Assembly (NCBI GenBank): GCA_024404335.1
Contig: JAKSQA010000005.1
Span: forward strand, 1-15,701
Length of the DNA stretch: 15,701 nt
Reading direction: 5' to 3'
Source: Mailhella sp.
GTDB lineage: Bacteria > Desulfobacterota > Desulfovibrionia > Desulfovibrionales > Desulfovibrionaceae
The notes below the pieces were generated by a model. It searched no databases. It saw nothing but the letters and a program-made list of their open reading frames with translations, and had not been told where the DNA came from. Both the position numbers and the translations under genes were made by a program. Positions 14,324-15,701 of the stretch are shown one piece after another (position 1 is the stretch's first letter; each line of letters opens with the position of its first letter).

Positions 14324-15064
14324 CTAGGGCATGAGCATGCTTTTCACCAGGAGTACGGCGCCGGATACGGCGATCATGGCGAGCATCAGAAGCCGGAACA
14401 CATGTGTGTCGATCCTCCGCAGGACGGGGACGCTCGCAAGGACGCCGAGCACCGATGCGGCGGCAGGAGCCGGGACGTGGGCGAGGATATACGGGGTGTA
14501 GAGCCCCTGGCGCCACTGCACGAAGACGCAGAAGAGCATGGAGACGGCCCCTATGGTGTTGAGCATGCCCATGGCGGAGGCCTTGTCCCACCGGCGCAGG
14601 AACGCATAGGCGCCGAGGATGGCCCCTCCGAGGCCGGTGGCTCCCAGGGCTATCCCGGAAAGGAAGCCGAAGGGCACGCCCGTCCATACGGGCAGGGCGT
14701 CTGCGGCTATGCGGCGCATGGCGAACTGCCAGGCGGTGAATGCCAGGAGCATCATGCCCGCTCCGGCAAGGAGGAGCCTCGGGGATGCGTGGCCTAGCAG
14801 GGCCGAGCCTATGGGGATTCCGGCGAACTCCGGTATGATGAGGAGCAGCAGCTCCGCCGGCCGCAGATGCCGGGCGTACAGGGCCGCTATCGCGACGACG
14901 AGCGGTGTGCCGGCGAGGCATGTGAATATGATGCCGTTTTTTCCGTCCATGAGGAAGGTCATGAAGGGCGCGGCGAACATGTTTCCGCCGAACGAGGTCA
15001 CTCCGTTGAGGAATCCGGCGGAAAACCAGACCATGATGCCGGTGATGTCGGCTGCGATGTCCAA
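14324..15064 (-). CDS. TauE/SafE family permease (sulfite/organosulfonate export type)
   Basis: This 246-aa membrane protein has about eight hydrophobic segments. It shows the two-fold TauE/SafE pattern: AGFLNGVTSFGGNMFAAPFM near the N-terminus and its repeat FGFLSGIALGATGLGGAILG near residue 130-150, the glycine-rich motifs typical of the family. Members move sulfite, sulfoacetate or related anions, which would fit a sulfur-metabolising anaerobe, but the substrate cannot be assigned. The start is a rare TTG at 15064, supported by AGGGAG seven nt upstream and by the family-like N-terminus; no in-frame ATG occurs before the first membrane segment's core. The start lies about 20 bp after the terminator that closes the upstream pssA unit, so a promoter within that terminator region is implied but was not identified. 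The 165 bp beyond its stop (14159-14323) hold no gene or clear terminator. Confidence 0.88.
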   Translation of the reverse strand: MDIAADITGIMVWFSAGFLNGVTSFGGNMFAAPFMTFLMDGKNGIIFTCLAGTPLVVAIAALYARHLRPAELLLLIIPEFAGIPIGSALLGHASPRLLLAGAGMMLLAFTAWQFAMRRIAADALPVWTGVPFGFLSGIALGATGLGGAILGAYAFLRRWDKASAMGMLNTIGAVSMLFCVFVQWRQGLYTPYILAHVPAPAAASVLGVLASVPVLRRIDTHVFRLLMLAMIAVSGAVLLVKSMLMP

Positions 15065-15082
15065 GTGGCTGCTCCCTGCCGA

Positions 15083-15109
15083 AGAAAAAGGCGGCCCGAA
15101 GGCCGCCTT
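15083..15109 (-). terminator. Terminator of pssA
   Basis: On the minus strand GGCGGCC-TTCG-GGCCGCC is a stem capped by a TTCG loop and followed by TTTTTC. It ends the pssA unit, about 70 bp after its stop codon. Confidence 0.9.
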
Positions 15110-15125
15110 GCGTTCGTATGGGATC

Positions 15126-15183
15126 CTGAGGAAACGCTTTGGTCAGCGCATCCCCAGGAACCGCCGAAAAAGCGCTGCCCTAA
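15126..15183. mobile_element. Possible relic of a small inverted-repeat element after pssA
   Basis: A 50-bp segment (15130-15179) has imperfect inverted ends: GGAAACGCTTT on the left and, read inward, GGCAGCGCTTT on the right (9 of 11 identical). It is flanked by CTGA and CTAA, which could be a decayed 4-bp target duplication. Its right 23 bp (15157-15179) resemble the left hairpin of the 9.2-kb miniature element at about 19 of 24 aligned positions. It sits between the pssA stop and its terminator, as the other element does for rlmI. Confidence 0.35.
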
Positions 15184-15701
15184 TCGGCAGACGCGGCCTT
15201 GGCGGCATCGGCGGCTTCGGGATCGAGCTTGCGGCCGTGCCTGCGCAGGTAGAGCGTATAGGCGGGCCCGGAGATGACGTACCCCATCAGGATGAGGAAG
15301 CAGAACAGCCTGGGCATCGAGAAGACGAGGCTCACCGCGAGGATGACGATGGCCATGGTCTGGTACGGATGGAGCTTTATGAAGCCGTAGTCCTTGAAGG
15401 AGAAGTACCGGACCCTGCTCACCATGAGCAGCGGGGTGGCGATGGAGATCACGAGGGCGAGCCAGGGGAGCAGCGGCGACAGGCAGTCGGGGTAGTAGGG
15501 CATGAACAGCACGAAGGTGGCCATGACGAGGGCGCACGCCGGGCTGGGCAGGCCTACGAAGAAGCGCTTCGAGGTCGTGGACACGCCGACGTTGAAGCGG
15601 GCGAGCCTGAGTGCGGCGCAGCCGCAGAAGAGGAAGGCGGCCGCGAGGCCGAAGCGGCCGAACTGGTTGAGCTGCCAGGCATAGGCGAGTATGCCGGGAG
15701 C
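15180..15701 (-). CDS. pssA: CDP-diacylglycerol--serine O-phosphatidyltransferase (N-terminus off the window)
   Basis: The visible 173 residues are the C-terminal part of a CDP-alcohol phosphatidyltransferase of the PssA type, which makes phosphatidylserine, the precursor of phosphatidylethanolamine, in the membrane. FCGCAALRLARFNV followed by KRFFVGLPSPACALVMA is characteristic of PssA. Further hydrophobic segments (WLALVISIATPLLMVS, TMAIVILAVSLVFSMP, LFCFLILMGYVISGPAYTLY) follow, then a charged tail. The catalytic DGxxAR...GxxxD motif of the superfamily should lie beyond the right edge, so it could not be checked. An open frame beginning at an internal ATG (15584) exists, but the reading continues upstream without a stop, so the real start is outside. 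TAG at 15182-15180 ends the gene. Confidence 0.9.
   Translation of the reverse strand, partial: APGILAYAWQLNQFGRFGLAAAFLFCGCAALRLARFNVGVSTTSKRFFVGLPSPACALVMATFVLFMPYYPDCLSPLLPWLALVISIATPLLMVSRVRYFSFKDYGFIKLHPYQTMAIVILAVSLVFSMPRLFCFLILMGYVISGPAYTLYLRRHGRKLDPEAADAAKAASAD

Overview
The window looks like chromosomal DNA from a GC-rich anaerobic bacterium, most likely a member of the Desulfobacterota close to Desulfovibrionaceae. This is inference from gene content: an ATP-cone class III (oxygen-sensitive) ribonucleotide reductase, a class V aminotransferase of the type common in sulfate reducers, a short DarP/YjgA, a TauE/SafE exporter, and the rimP-nusA-ylxR-infB order. No phage genes, CRISPR array or full-length transposase gene is present. 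All calls come from reading the sequence, without database searches.

Layout. Positions 1-4638 (minus) hold the transcription/translation operon rimP-nusA-ylxR-infB, with overlapping or nearly overlapping genes; infB runs off the left edge. It starts from a good promoter (4789-4761) and has a leader of about 115 nt that ends in an intrinsic terminator just before the rimP ribosome-binding site, so attenuation is likely. Divergent from it, 5071-7573 (plus) encodes the anaerobic ribonucleotide reductase NrdD as two ORFs. The long ORF stops before the glycyl-radical motif, and a separate 62-codon ORF with its own Shine-Dalgarno carries RRITGYL. This is the most interesting feature of the window.

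Positions 7776-9225 hold a 36-bp perfect palindrome, a minus-strand PLP aminotransferase, an inverted-repeat operator candidate and a terminator. Positions 9241-9421 are a non-autonomous, IS5-like miniature element with terminal inverted repeats and a CTAG target duplication. It sits exactly at the stop codon of the RlmI-like methyltransferase gene and separates that gene from its terminator. Positions 9418-11551 (minus) form a three-gene unit: an uncharacterised cysteine-motif protein, diacylglycerol kinase and the RlmI-like methyltransferase. Divergent from it, 11711-12393 (plus) holds an uncharacterised 125-aa protein and DarP, followed by tRNA-Ala(GGC) with its own promoter and terminator.

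The right end carries an EamA-type transporter (plus), whose 3' end overlaps the tail of a convergent queH (minus, queuosine synthesis). Then come a TauE/SafE permease and a partial pssA (both minus). A short palindromic relic related to the end of the 9.2-kb miniature element lies between the pssA stop and its terminator.

Most of the window is housekeeping: translation and transcription factors, ribosome and tRNA maturation, lipid synthesis and deoxynucleotide supply. The notable signals are the split NrdD, the miniature element and its possible second footprint, and the rimP leader.
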